Below, in pieces: positions 12,421 through 23,948 of a DNA stretch of 64,000 nt. Source of the stretch: Panax quinquefolius. Its lineage: Eukaryota; Streptophyta; Magnoliopsida; Apiales; Araliaceae. The stretch spans positions 27,677,793-27,741,792 of the forward strand of contig CM035173.1 in the NCBI GenBank assembly GCA_020205615.1, given 5' to 3'. Each line of letters opens with the position of its first letter. Positions within the stretch are counted from its first letter, which is position 1. The notes beneath the pieces are model-generated. The model was not told the DNA's origin. It ran no database searches and was given only the letters and a program-made list of their open reading frames with translations. A program made the translations under genes and the position numbers.

Positions 12421-14232
12421 CAATTACAATAATAGTGAAGACTATTTCTAATTGTGAAATTAATGAAGTATGAACAATTAGAATGACGTTAATAACATTT
12501 TAATTGTGAGCAATTAAAGTAGTATTAAAAGTTAATAATTACTTTAATTATGAAATAATAATAATGAACAATTAAATATCTTTAAAGATTATTTAATTGT
12601 GGGCAAATAAGATATAAATAGTTAGAGTGGTATAAAGAGATACCTCTAATTATAAATCAAAGTAATAACAAATTGTTTATGGACTAATAAAATAAGAATG
12701 GTAATTACTTAAGGAGTAATGAAATGTTAACAAATAAAATAAGAATACTTTATGAATACAATAAGGTGTGAAACCTTAAATGAACAATTAAGATAATAAA
12801 AGATTATCTTGTGGAATAGATGTGAAGATTAACAATTAGAATAAAAGAGTGATAAATAAAGAAAAAAATTAGTAAAATAAATTGTTTTGTGAAGTCTTAG
12901 TTATCTAAGGCTAGTATATTTGATCAATTAAGATTTATATTTATGGGTTGATAAAGATTAACTGTTATAATAAACATAGGTTATTCAAAGGATAAGAAGT
13001 CGAGGTCAAATATAATCAACGACTCAGGCAAGAACCTTAACTTGTACTCTTATTGATCGTATGAGTAATTAATTGTTAGAATGACTCTTATGTTATCTAA
13101 ATTCATGGAGATTATCATTATTTATATTTCGAAGCTTGATTTAAATCATAATTACATTCATTGAACCCTGTTGAAAACATTGAAATTATAAAATGTTCCT
13201 AAATGCATCGAGAAAGGTGTCTACGCCATTTGATTCAGCTAGACTAATATCATGTGTTAGAAAGCGATTCAAATCAATTGCTTTGGTGCAGACTCTTATA
13301 ATCTGATGAGATGAACAAACCTCATAGAAGGGGAAAATATATTATGTTGAGAAATTGACACACGCGTGAATAACATGTTTAAGTGTTATGCATAACATAG
13401 GGTACTTTGGGTTGATCACCTATTGTACTTGTTTATATTGAGTTATTAGTGAAATATTGTTAATTTTTGCAGGAGTTCTTGGTCCTTAGTGATTGCTCAA
13501 TATTAAATACTCAATAACTTGAAATTGTTGAAACCTTTGAATTTTTTTAATAATCCTTCGGTCCATAGTGACTCATTATTTAAATTCAAAGGAGAGATAT
13601 AGAACTATTGATATTTTTCTTTGTTCACAACGTTCTTACTTGTTTATATTGAGTTATTAGTGAAATATTGTTAATTTTTGCAGGAGTTCTTGGTCCTTAG
13701 TGATTGCTCAATATTAAATACTCAATAACTTGAAATTGTTGAAACCTTTGAATTTTTTTAATAATCCTTCGGTCCATAGTGACTCATTATTTAAATTCAA
13801 AGGAGAGATATAGAGTATTATTGTCGTTACAACGTTTGAGACTATGAACTTTATATACGCATGTTCACATTTATTATTATATTACTTGCTGGGCAAACTT
13901 GTTGCTCATTATTGCTTTCCTTAAACATTTCAGTTAAGGCAGAACAAGGTGGGCCCTCAAGAAAAGACAAGAGAAAATGCAAGGCTACGGAGTAACTTTG
14001 TTCTTCTATAATAAAATTTAATTCTTATGATGTACTAAGTCTTAATTAATATTATGGATTAAGTTATGTTTTGTGTTGGTAATAGTTTCGAGACTTGGGA
14101 TGAGAATATTTATGTTATATCAATATAAATTATTTTATTATTTCGATGTATGTGTTATTAGTATGTTTTATAAGTTAGATCGTGGAGCACCAGATTCGAG
14201 GTACATGTATCTAAAGTTGGGGGCGTCACACA
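12421..14232 (+). repeat. AT-rich LTR-like fragment
   Basis: No coding frame. The first 600 bases repeat AATTGTGA..CAATTA palindromic units (for example TTAATTGTGAGCAATTAAA near 12510). A TATAAATAG lies at 12613-12621. The right edge reads TTGGGGGCGTCACA, the same ending as the Tekay-like LTRs at 38414 and 63066, so the segment is read as an LTR or part of one on the + strand. It interrupts or abuts the gag remnant to its right. Its left edge is where the preceding leader breaks off. Confidence 0.45.
13426..13815 (+). repeat. 211-bp tandem duplication
   Basis: The block beginning TACTTGTTTATATTGAG at 13426 starts again at 13637 and runs nearly identically to about 13815, where both copies read AAGGAGAGATATAGA. 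The very high identity suggests a recent duplication inside the LTR-like fragment. Confidence 0.9.
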
Positions 14233-14816
14233 TTTTATCAACGAGTTCTTAAATCTCTTTCATGTTTCATATAGTGATTATGAGTCATGTTGAACGAAAG
14301 AGAAGATATCGTTCTACATCTTTGTTGTCTTTGCTGGCGGAAAGAACTTAGCAATAAATTTTTGTGCTAGATCATTCTATGTATTAATTGATCCCGACGG
14401 TAAGGAATGAAACCAACTCTTAGCCTTATATTTGAGAGTGAACGAAAACAACATGAGTCTTATAGCATCCTCTGACACTCCATTATACTTGAAAGTATCA
14501 TAGATTTCTATGAAATTGACCAAGTGATCGTTCAGATCATCATTTAGTAACCCTCCAAATTGCACGTAATTCTAAATCATCTATATTGATCCAAACTTTA
14601 TCTCAAAATTCGTGGCATTAATGGCAGACCTAATAATATTTGATTGAATTTCAATAGCACGCGATTCTGCAGTGCCTTTTGCCCTTTTTCAGCCATGTTA
14701 TCTTGTTCCTTTAGTGTTTCTTGAGTTTCCTTAATACACTTACGCAACTTCTGAAACCTTTTGTCGATGTCGTTATCGTAAGGTAATAATTTTGGCTTCT
14801 GCGATCGAGTTTGCAT
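14233..14816 (-). pseudogene. Athila/Tat-type gag fragment
   Basis: Reading leftward from an ATG at 14816, the protein starts MQTRSQ, the usual opening of Athila/Tat-type Ty3/gypsy Gag. It continues after a frame change with VQFGGLLNDDLNDHLVNF, then AIRLMLFSF and KAKSWFHSLPSGSI, the core of the plant retrotransposon Gag domain. It then runs in another block as AQKFIAKFFPPAKTTKM to 14233, where it is cut off by the LTR-like fragment to the left. In-frame stops and at least one frameshift show it is dead, or poorly resolved. Gag forms the virus-like particle that packages element RNA. Nothing of pol is present. Confidence 0.8.
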
Positions 14817-14927
14817 GCACTAATCAATAACACCTGAAACAAAATGTAAAAACAAAAACAAAACAAAAGTTCTTAACTAAGACCGAATTAATTAAACTAA
14901 TATTAAAAGTTATAAACGCAATTTAAT

Positions 14928-14945
14928 TCCTTGGCAACGGTGCCA
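14928..14945 (-). other. Primer-binding site of the Athila/Tat-type remnant
   Basis: On the minus strand this reads TGGCACCGTTGCCAAGGA, one or two changes from the TGGCGCC.TTGCC.GGGA primer site typical of Athila/Tat elements. It lies about 110 bases upstream of the gag ATG, which fixes orientation and puts the 5' LTR to the right. Confidence 0.75.
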
Positions 14946-15740
14946 AAAACTTATTTGTCTAAATCCATATTAACAAAATATGCAAGAATACGCAGTCCAC
15001 AAGTAATATAATGATGAGTAGAGTAGAGTATCGTTCGCACAGAGAAAAAACTATAATTAATATTAACAATTACTAATTTTGTATTTACTTGATTTTATTA
15101 AACAAAGGATTAAGATTGTGAATAAATACTTAATTAAATTAAAACTAACTACCACAAGGTTGAAAATAGACTATGGAGACTTAAGACTACAATTTCACTT
15201 ATTGTTTCACTTAAACCAATACACTTCCTGTTAAGTTATGCTAACTATTCTGGATTCTTAATCGATTACTCATCAATATTTATGACCATCTCTCAATGTA
15301 CCATAAACGAATCAACTTAAATTCACAAATGATAGAATTAAGGTGAGCATCCTAGTTAACTAATTAACCATATCTCTATGTGAATTACAATTAAAGAGGA
15401 TTTAAAGCACAAAATCCCTATCAGATTACATGCGGTGTATATGTATATCTTTATCTTAGCCACAAATCATGAATTTTATCACCATGTAGAAAACATAATC
15501 GCATGTTATTATGGTCGGATCTAAACCTATACTCCATATCTTGAGTTCGTATAGATTATTACAATAATTGTTGATCAGACAAATTAAACGATTAAACTCA
15601 AACCATAATAGATAGCAATAGTCAACAATGAAGCATATTAATTAAAACTATGCAATAAGATCCATTGTAATTTTAAAATAAAATTTAGTTCCACATAACA
15701 AAAGTGAATAATGAATCCATGGAAGTGTAATTCTATAAAT
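14946..15740 (-). repeat. Probable part of the 5' LTR of the Athila/Tat-type remnant
   Basis: Non-coding sequence immediately upstream (minus strand) of the primer site. Near 15030 it contains GTATCGTTCGCACAGAG, like the short text often seen close to the end of such LTRs. No second copy exists in the window, so the outer edge is uncertain. Confidence 0.4.
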
Positions 15741-17586
15741 AAGCACACCTAGAGGGGGTGAATATGTGTAACTAGCCAAATCTGATTTATAATGATTAAT
15801 TTTTAAATATCCCAACTACAACTTATAATCGGACAGGTTAACCTTGTCTGTTTTAGTATATATTCTTCGTCTGTTATAATCGGACAGCTAATACTTGTCT
15901 GTTTTAGTGTATCTTCAAGCAAGAACTAAAACTAAATATGCAGAATACTAAAGCAGATAAAGAAAATTATAGAACAATAAATCACGCCAAGATTTTTACG
16001 TGGTTCATCCCCTATCCTCTAATCTAATGGTCTAATCCACGTCCAATATCAACTAGTATTGGAGACACTTTTTTATTAAACTTAATATTCAAATATTACA
16101 GAAAAACTCCTTGTACAACGAAGATCGATTCTGACTTGGACACCTCTGCCCCCTTGTACCTCTGCAACTCCTCTCACCTCTGAGACTTTGATGATTCCGT
16201 TGTACAGACTGAATATTACAAAGACCCCCAAGCCAACCTAGACTTGTGCTTGGTTACGAAGGATGTGATATGAAAATTACGACGACTTTTTCAGTTAACA
16301 GGAATTTAAAGGTTACAAACAGAATTGAAATTTAGAATTGATGAAAGCTTTTCAGGATGTGTTCAGTATAGATTTTCAGCTTCCAGTGTTGTGATTTTTC
16401 AGCCACTAAAGAATTAACAATATAATACTAACTTGCTGTAAATAATATATACTAACACTATGAAAATATCTCTGTAAATAGTTTTTGAATTTTCTAAACT
16501 AATATATCCTTTAAGTATAAGTGTTCATGTTTTAGCCAATAAAAATAGTATATACAACAAGAAGAACAATAGCTAAAAAAAAGAGCTGTTAGATAAAAGT
16601 GATTTAATTCAATTGAAATATCACAAGATTTTAGCAACTAGTATTGACCAATGGATATATATGATATTCTTTATATCACCCTTTTCAAATATAAGATTTC
16701 CAAAGCAAATTAATAGGAACCAACAGATATATCAAATCAGCTAGCAAAGAAATAGTATACTGGTCAAACTAAAAAAAACTTATACCAACGGTTATATATA
16801 AGATTTGTTAGTATAAATATCACCACAGTTGGTATGACTCGTGTTTTCAGCAACTAATTAATAGCAACGGATATAAAGGATTTAGCATAAAAGAGTTAGT
16901 CAATTGGTATATCTCATGATTCAAGCAAATTGATTTATCCAACAGATATAATAAAATCTCCTCAATAACTATTATAAAGTTTTCAAAGCAAACTAAATAG
17001 CTTAATATAAAGAGAGAAATAGTTTGAATGAAATACTCAATAAATTGCTCAGTCAATATGATTTCCTTAAAAGACTCCTAATCAAATAATATAACGTATC
17101 TTAATTTAGAATCTCAGCAAGTTATATATCAAGGAAACCTTTTCAGCAATATTAATTCCTTTTTCTTAACTAATGGACCAATAAACAAATTTGGGCCAAC
17201 AAAGAAATTAACTTATAATAAATTAAATTTAAATCAAATCTATTAAACTAAATATAAACCCAATATTGTTGTCATCATTAAACTCATAAAATATATAACC
17301 AACAGGAAGAATTAAACATCCGAAGTTACAAGTAAAAAAAGAGAAAAAGAATAAAACTCTGCAGAAGCTCCTTCTTCCGAATCTTTCACTCGGTCTTCTC
17401 GTGTTCCTCCTTCTATGTTCTTCAGAATCTCCTCGTATGATATTCCAATCCTTGTGAATTCTCCCTTTTTCTATGTCTTTTTCAGTCTTTTTAATAACCT
17501 TGAAGTCCTTCAAACGAAACAGCCAAAAGAAGCCTTGTTTAACTCCACTTCTAAAACATAACAACTTCCTTGTTCTCGACGAACTG
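15741..17586. other. Non-coding AT-rich stretch, probably old repeat
   Basis: Starts with CACCTAGAGGGGGTGAATATG and contains TTTTTACGTGGTTCATCC near 15995, both phrases that recur in dispersed plant repeats. TAATCGGACAG recurs at about 15828 and 15879. Short minus-strand frames (16847-17056, 17229-17636) show no domain. I see no gene here. Confidence 0.4.
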
Positions 17587-18420
17587 TGTAAGACCCCAAC
17601 TTTTATGAATAAAGATGAATTTTCTATAAATATCATTTTTGAATATTACAGAGTAAATTTGATATAATGTTATAGTTGTGGGTAATATTTAGAAATTTTG
17701 AAAAGTATGCAAGTTGTTATATAATATTCTATTGGTCAAGGAATATTCGTTTTAACAGGGAATATTCGTACGAAGGCACAATCATTGGTAGACCCCACAA
17801 CGAAATTATTGTCGGATTGAGAAAATGACAAAAATATTTTTATGAAAATAACGGTGGAAGTTTTACCATTAATTGTTGAAACACGGTGTTAAAAAAATCG
17901 ATGTCTGGCGTGGTTGCGTAGTAGCACACGATATTGATTATTGATCTTTACGTGAGAAGTCACTCGGTTTTTGTTCAATTATTGCTACGATAATTCTTGC
18001 TGCATAGTATCTCACGTTATTTGATTCAATTATTGTCAATATTTTATATATTATTAAATCAATAATTGAGGCGACGAAGTTATTAATATTATTATTTGCA
18101 ATATTAACGATGTCAGAAGTTACATCAATTAAAAGCAGATCGATTAATATTGTGAATTATAATAATGATGATAAATGTTGTTAAATATATTGAGGTGTCT
18201 TTTTATGAAGTCATGGAAGTTTATATATATATATATACATATATTATATATATAAATTACATTTTATTATATTAATAATGTAATAAAAGCAGAAAAGATT
18301 TTTATATAAAACAAAATACTTTTATAAAGTTATTTATTTTATTAGACTATAAATAGAATATATAATATTCTATTATGCGTAGTGTTTGCTAGTAAAATCT
18401 TTTTATATAAAAGCAGAATA
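17587..18420 (+). repeat. Composite solo LTR, segment 1 (LTR start)
   Basis: Begins TGTAAGACCCCAAC, the start of the Tekay-like LTR family seen also at 60391. It contains CGATGTCTGGCGTGGTTGCGTAGTAG, found in the other copies too. From about 18310 it enters a U3 repeat (ACTTTTATAAAGTTATTT...) that resumes at 26396. It is interrupted after the target sequence GAATA by the element at 18421-26390. Confidence 0.8.
18416..18420 (+). repeat. Target-site duplication, left copy (GAATA)
   Basis: GAATA stands immediately before TGTGGCC at 18421 and again immediately after CTCACA at 26390. Five bases is the normal duplication made by plant Ty3/gypsy integrase. The host LTR text is continuous when the insert is removed. 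Confidence 0.9.
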
Positions 18421-20859
18421 TGTGGCCCCCCCGAAATTAGGTATCGTCACCCATCTTGGGTGCGCCACTTACATGGTACATAAATTCAAATCTGACTTAC
18501 TAATATAAGCGTGCAGTATACAATCTGACATAAACCGTGAGTTTGAATACAAATATTGTCTACTAGATATTATACAAACTCAAAAGGAGTCCTCATTACA
18601 ACTATTATCACACTATTTCACGCAGAATAGTGAGGACTACTAATCTATCCTCCGGACCATTACTTACGTTCCCAGACTTCGTCCCGGTATGTTCTCATTT
18701 CACGAAGAGAACGGTGAAAGAAAAAAGGTGAGCTCAACTAGCCCAATAAAAATATTATGACTAAGATAATGCGAGAATAAATTATCATTAGCCTTCAACA
18801 GTGTTAAAGCGATAAAATACAATAGACAACCAGTTTAAGCTGCGGTGAATTAGCGATCCATTAAAAGAGTCAAGTAGAGAATAAAGTCTACTATCTTTTA
18901 GGTTTTAAAAAGGTTTTCATCAATTTTTATCATTTGAGACTCGACAAATAAATAAACCACCACATCTAATCATCCACATGTACCACGGTCGAGGATTTTC
19001 ATCAAATTATCAATGGTCAATGACTATATCTAGAATCACCCCAGTCATAATCATACCAAAAACTATCCATCATTTGCATTACACAATACTTTGAGGACTT
19101 TTGTCACATCATTTATATCAAGTCGTGATTATCTTAGAATGATCCACAGGTCATAATCATACTAAGTTCATCTATGCACGTAAAGCGAAAGATAACATAA
19201 TATAACATGAGGATGATGACAATGACATAATAATTCAATAAAACAAGTTCAAGAATTATTTAATCCATGAATTATTAACGTCCAAATTGTCGACATAATC
19301 TTTGTTTACGTGAGTAAAATTCAAGAATGATCGGAAGAATATTTCCATGAAAGATCTTTGGATGAAATGCAAATATCGAGGATATTCTACTAATTTCATG
19401 GAGTATAGAAGTCAAAGTTTTAACCAACTGGGTATAATAAAGAATGGAATAACAAAAGAAATCACCATGCATGCGGTGCTTGCGCATAGACAGGTTATTC
19501 AATGAGAATAATAATAACGGAACCGGTCGGTGAAATTCACAAGCGGGATGTTCCAACGAGAATAATAAAGATGGAACCCGGATCCGGTGTAAAACACACG
19601 AGATAGGATATTCCAACGAGAATGATAAAAATTTTAACCGGTCAGGTGTAAAACACACAGACAGGATGTTCCAACGAATAATAATAAAGAAACGGAACCG
19701 GTCGGTGTAAAACACATGAGCGGGATGTTCCAATGAGAATAATAGAAGAATGTCACCAAGTATAGGGTAAACCGCGCATATAGGAGTTATTCAATGAATA
19801 AATAAGAATGGAATAATATAAGAATTTCACCAAGTATAGGGTATGCCTGCGTGTCACAAATCATGTATAGGGTATGCCACTTTTACAAAGTTATTTCAAT
19901 GAATAATAATGAATGGAATAACAGAGGTTCTCTTCATGAATCTGAACGAATAATATCCACTTACTAGTAAAAAGAACTGAATATAGAAGTAGTGAAGTAG
20001 CGAGAATACTCTTCTTCTTTCTATAATTTTCTCTCTATAAACTTCTCTATAATTTCTCTCTAGAGTTTCAATGAATTAAATAAGAAAATAATGAAGGAAT
20101 GAGCTTATATATAGGAAAATGGAATGCATAAGAACTAATCCATGATGAGCGGTCCAGTTGATTTACTTTAATCGGACGGTCCATATTTAAAGAAAAATCT
20201 TTTAAATAAAATATAATATATTCTATTTATATAAAACATTTTACTATGCAAATCTTATGCAATACTATGCAAAAAACACTATGCAAAACACTATACAACA
20301 CTATGCGTAATAAAATATAATATATTCTATTTATAGAATAACTTTAATAAAGTATTCTATTTTATATAAAAGATGTTTACATTTTATTACGTTAATAATA
20401 CGAATAAAACAAAACGTCATTATCATTATAATAATTCATATTATTAATCGTGATAATGGAATCAAACCGGTGACTTCTCACATAAGCATCGATAATCAAT
20501 CTGAGGTAATAATTTCTTATGCAACCACATTATTCTTTGTACTTTTACTACTGAAAGTAGTTCAACAAACCACTACGGTAAAACTTCCGCCGTTATTTCA
20601 ATAAAATATTTTTGTCGTTTTCTCGATCCGATAATAATTACATTTGTGGGGTCCACCAATGATTGAGTAGTTATGCGAATAATATTCCCTACTAAACCGA
20701 ATATTCCCAGACCAATCGAATATAATATAACCACTTGCATACTTTGCAAAATTTATAAATACTACCCACAACTATAATATTATCTCAAATTCACACTATA
20801 ATATTAAAAATTATTTCGACTAAATTTAAATCTTTATTGATAAAATCTGGGGTCTCACA
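18421..20859 (-). repeat. LTR (3' LTR in element orientation)
   Basis: Reverse orientation: starts TGTGGCC and ends GGGGTCTCACA, the complement of TGTGAGACCCC. It holds a hairpin array at about 19445-19905, TATATATAAG on the minus strand at 20104-20113, and a CT-rich initiator-like stretch near 20010. The short minus-strand frame 19275-19733 reads through the array and is not a gene. Confidence 0.85.
19445..19905 (-). repeat. Hairpin-unit tandem array in the LTR
   Basis: About seven units of 55-75 bases, each containing GTTATTC[A/C]A or TGTTCCA and its complement around an AT-rich loop, followed by a second variable stem such as GTGTAAAACACAC. It lies downstream of the TATA box on the minus strand, so it would be transcribed. 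Confidence 0.7.
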
Positions 20860-21354
20860 ATCTCCCTCCTTATGGAATTTAAGCCCTCGAAATTAGAATG
20901 CGATACTGGTATGATAAAGAGGTGAGGATACCTTGAATACCTTTATCGTTGAAAACATTAAATTCATCTTTGCAATCCTACCAAAGATATTCATTAACAA
21001 TTCATCTTTGCCTACAGGGCCAAAGATATTTATTAACAATTCATCTTTGCACTACTGAAGCCAAAGATATATAATTGTAAAACCAATAATATCGAGACTC
21101 GACAATAGTATCACAACCATGAATTATCCATGCACTTTCTTGGTAAGGATATTCGTGTTTTCAATTACTGATCGTGATTATCTTAGAATAATCCGTGGTC
21201 ATAATCATACCAAGTCTATCAATGCACTACTGACGAAAGATGACTTTTACCACATCCATGAATTAATATTTCATTCTTTGAGACTCACTTCAATAATTAA
21301 TCCATATCATCGAATCACCCCTACTACTCTACGGGCCAAGGATATTCATTAAGT

Positions 21355-21753
21355 ATCACGACCACAAATTATCCATGCTTCTACTACCAAAGATAATTGT
21401 GTATTCATTAAGATCACGACCACAAATTATCCAAGCACTACTACCGAAGATAATTGTGTATTCATTAATATCACGACCACAAATTATCCATGCACTACTA
21501 CGAAAGATAATCGTGTATTCATTAAGATCACGACCACAAATTATCCATACACTACTACGAAAGATAATTGTGTATTCATTAAGATCACGACCACAAATTA
21601 TCCATGCACTACTACCAAAGATAATTGTGTATTCATTAGTATCACGACCACAAATTATCCATGCACTACTACGGCGAAGATAATTGTGTATTCATTAATA
21701 TCACGACCACAAATTATCCATACTACTACCAAAGATAATTGTGTATTCATTTA
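21355..21753. repeat. 57-59-bp tandem array, seven hairpin units
   Basis: Units start ATCACGACCACAAATTATCC at 21355, 21413, 21470, 21527, 21584, 21641 and 21700. Each also contains GATAATTGTGTATTCATTA. CACAAATTATC and GATAATTGTG are complementary apart from one extra base, so every unit can fold as a stem of about ten pairs. Single copies of the same unit occur in Tekay-like LTRs (for example near 37850 and 62470). Confidence 0.9.
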
Positions 21754-23935
21754 CTGTTATGATTATACCGAATAATCCGTGGTCATAATCATACCAAGTC
21801 CATCTATGCACTACAGAATACGAGATGACTTTCAACATAATATAAACATGAGGATAATGATACAAAGAATCAATCAAATGAGATAAAGGATAAATATTAA
21901 ACATTTATAATATAATTTATCCGAGGATTCAAGAATATCCTCATGTTATCAATCACTTAATAATCTCATAATCTAATAACATTAATATTATAATAATATT
22001 TTAATCACTTCTTAAATTTATAAACAATTTATCTCGATTGTTTACGCTTTACCATATAATGCATTTAATCATTCAAAAATGCCATACTCATAAAATATCA
22101 TCACCAATTATCAAATCCTCATCAAAAAATATGCATATACTCTATATAGGATTCTCTAGCCATAAAATCATATTTTCAACTTTGTTACTTCACATAACAT
22201 ATTTAACTCATATGTTCGTGTAACTAAACTATTTTCATGAAAATACCAAATTAGTCCCAAAAATATTTCTTTTCTAGGATTTAGCATAATATAGTCCCAT
22301 AATGAAAATATATTTTTCTCAATTTTTAAAATTCATTTACTATTTTTCAAAAATCAATTTCTAATTAATTCCTTAAGAAATTAGCTACCTCAAGTTTAAC
22401 TCCAAAATTCCCAAATCTTAGCAGGATCTTACACATATTAACGTGAGCTTCTAGTTTAAATTTCATGGTCATCGGAGTTATAGAACTCACGGTTATAGCG
22501 TTTTTAAGTTGGAAAAACCTAAATATTAAAATGAGTCATAACTTGCTCATTTTAAGTCGAATGAGCTCATTTTTGGACAGGAGGTACTTTATACCATATA
22601 CTTTCATGTCCCAAAAGGCCAGAATTTTTCTCATAATTTAAGTGGCCGAAACAGTCCCTTAAAGTTTCTGGGCGATAGCATTTTCGAAATTTACAGCTTT
22701 GGCCTCCTTTCCTAAAATCAGTCCACACAAAAATCTACAACACCTTTTCTAGTAATTCCACTTGGATTAGTTAGGTAACTCGTAGATCTAACTCTAGGAC
22801 TTGACCACATTCAAAAATTCAAAATATAATAAGAGATATGGTCAATTGAATTTCATGTTACGTTTTCACCAAAATCGATTTTCAACTCTTTGTGATTTCT
22901 AAGAAACTTTCATGTTTTTACATACTAACCAACATAACTCATCATAAAACTTACTAATACCACGAATACCCATGATTTTCATTATTCCAATGCTTTTATT
23001 ATGACTTTCATCATAAACCACGTAAACCTGCTCATTTTAGTTGAAGAAATATTTGAGGGTTTAAGGAATGAGTTTTGTCTTTGGGGTCAATACAAAATTC
23101 GATTTCACGCTCTAAGTAGGCTAAGAAGTCTTCAAGAATACGCCGAAATTTATTAATAATAGAAATATCATTCAAAACGCTGACTCTCATCCAAGACTTG
23201 GATAGTACGTCACATTGATACCAATGTGACTTCTATCCCTTAACCTAGATAGCACCTCACAATGACACCTTACATAAATGTATAGTCAAAACTGTTTTAG
23301 AAATTAGAATCTTTGGAAAGTGCTCAAGAAACCTTCGTATACATGGGAGGCCATGCTTCTAGGTTATGATAGATATCATATATTACCACGAATTATTCTT
23401 GGTTTACCAATAGACCCCAAAGAAAAATGAGAAGATTACTTATCATATTCTTCCCATGGTGAGTCTTCTCTTGATTTATCATTATCTCTCTTGTCTCAAA
23501 TTGAGAATTATACTTCAAACAAACACCAAGATCATATAGGTAGTGCTCGTAAATATACTCGGCAAGTGGATGAGCACAACCACATCTTATGATGACACGA
23601 GATTGTATGTCATTAGACATCTTGTATGATAGTGGCAAAACACTCTTCCAACGTTGGGTTCGCTTTCACCTAGTTGATTCACCAAATATAACTACTAAAT
23701 GATGACCATGATTTCTATTCCACTTTGTTACCCTAGCTCAAACTTAGCTACACTCTTATTACACGAAAGGAATTGTGAAGCAAAAGGGTTAATTAATATA
23801 TCAAATATTATCCCTATACTCTGAATAACCAATTAAATAACAAATAAACTTAGGTATGTCATACTAGCGAAGGAATTCCCGTCTCTCCCTCCTAGTTCTT
23901 ATCTCAGCATCTTAGCCGGGGATCATATCCCTAAG

Positions 23936-23948
23936 CTCGATACTAACC
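23936..23948 (-). other. Degraded Met-type primer-binding site
   Basis: Minus strand reads GGTTAGTATCGAGC followed by TTAGG, beside the right LTR. The usual form is TTGGTATCAGAGCTTAGG. The CAGAGC to CGAGC change is the same kind seen at 11870 and 31060. Confidence 0.6.

Larger units (their letters stand above)
20860..23948 (-). other. Interior of the minus-strand element, non-coding
   Basis: Minus strand: next to the left LTR is a purine tract (CATAAGGAGGGAGA, about 20860-20876). Just before it is text resembling the end of pol in related elements (TTTCGAGGGC). The remainder is LTR-like repeat (20935-21960) and AT-rich leader. The frame 23393-23638 (minus) has no domain I recognise. The gag-pol region has been lost or replaced. 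Confidence 0.65.

Noticed and set aside
17229..17636. 135-codon minus-strand frame next to the composite LTR
   Set aside because: It runs across the LTR boundary at 17587, is low in complexity at its end, and has no recognisable domain.
21355..21753. Regular repeats that could be mistaken for a CRISPR array
   Set aside because: The units are contiguous with no unique spacers, the host is a plant, and the unit occurs singly in LTRs. It is a retroelement tandem repeat.
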